Shown in pieces: positions 63,912 to 64,000 of a DNA stretch of 64,000 bases. Origin of the DNA: Amycolatopsis sp. DSM 110486 (GTDB lineage: Bacteria; Actinomycetota; Actinomycetes; Mycobacteriales; Pseudonocardiaceae); the NCBI RefSeq assembly GCF_019468465.1, contig NZ_CP080519.1:8487001-8551000 (forward strand), written 5' to 3'. The notes below the pieces were generated by a model. The model was not told where the DNA came from. It made no database searches and saw only the letters and a program-made list of their open reading frames with translations. Position 1 is the stretch's first letter. Each line of letters opens with the position of its first letter. A program made the translations under genes and the position numbers.

Positions 63912-63949
63912 GCTCGAAAGCTTCGAGCCCGCTGTGATCTGAGATCACA
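63912..63949. promoter_or_regulatory. Two perfect palindromes upstream of the GntR-amidase gene
   Basis: TGTGATCT-G-AGATCACA (63933-63949) is an 8-1-8 palindrome and GCTCGAA-AGC-TTCGAGC (63912-63928) a 7-3-7 palindrome, four bases apart. FadR/GntR-family regulators bind such short-spaced dyads. They lie 84-121 bases upstream of the preferred start, so autoregulation of the operon is likely. Confidence 0.6.
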
Positions 63950-64000
63950 ATCGCTCCAGAGCGGCGATCGTGGGTTACAGGGAGGCCCGCCGTTTGTGAA

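Overview
High-GC actinomycete chromosome, most likely Pseudonocardiales (Amycolatopsis-like). This is inferred from base composition, from families such as MmyB-type regulators, a DUF3558-like lipoprotein, GAF/ANTAR with SpoIIE-type phosphatase and DUF5996, and from an actinobacterial type I-E CRISPR repeat. No rRNA and no complete tRNA is present. The window is accessory: intact single genes and short operons alternate with broken genes, IS remnants and gene-free stretches.

Layout. 1-4.5 kb: a siderophore-type ABC lipoprotein with the start of its permease (minus), then tldD-tldE behind three copies of a GTAG-N6-CTAC motif. 4.6-8.3 kb: an intact IS630-type element, a decayed deaminase-toxin/immunity pair, a tRNA-Asn 3' end that looks like an attachment site, and an ISL3 scrap. 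8.3-13.4 kb: YceI protein, HxlR regulator, Na+/H+ antiporter and a divergent MmyB-type regulator. 13.7-16.6 kb: a glycosyltransferase fused in frame to a barstar-like domain, then broken IS5 and IS3 copies. 16.9-20.4 kb: a three-gene haem-enzyme operon (192-residue protein, DyP peroxidase, catalase-like protein).

22.8-29.4 kb is a discrete element of about 6.2 kb: tandem tyrosine recombinases, a GntR/PBP regulator and an MFS exporter. It lies between two copies of the 3' end of dnaE2, about 81% identical to each other, so it probably integrates into the dnaE2 terminus. 29.8-33.8 kb holds a CBS/ArsB-NhaD transporter pair and a CYTH gene beside a truncated radical-SAM gene. 34-48 kb is a patchwork: recombinase and prophage remnants, a LexA-type box, a phosphotransferase, barstar-like and other possible immunity genes, a rhomboid protease, an orphan type I-E CRISPR array (7 repeats, leader on the right, no cas genes) and a ferritin-like gene. 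48.8-57.3 kb holds a recombinase C-terminal half, a Tdi1-type immunity gene, a GH31 fragment, a GAF-ANTAR/SpoIIE phosphatase pair, a frameshifted HAD gene, a hemerythrin-RHS chimera, an IS481 scrap and a methyltransferase.

57.3-63.9 kb is a minus-strand catabolic operon: GntR(FCD)-amidase fusion, PxpA/YcsF protein, NCS1 permease, second amidase, truncated nitrilase-type amidohydrolase. Two perfect palindromes lie upstream. Together these suggest uptake and stepwise hydrolysis of a cyclic or acyl amide as a nitrogen source, under FadR/GntR-type control; the substrate cannot be read from the sequence.
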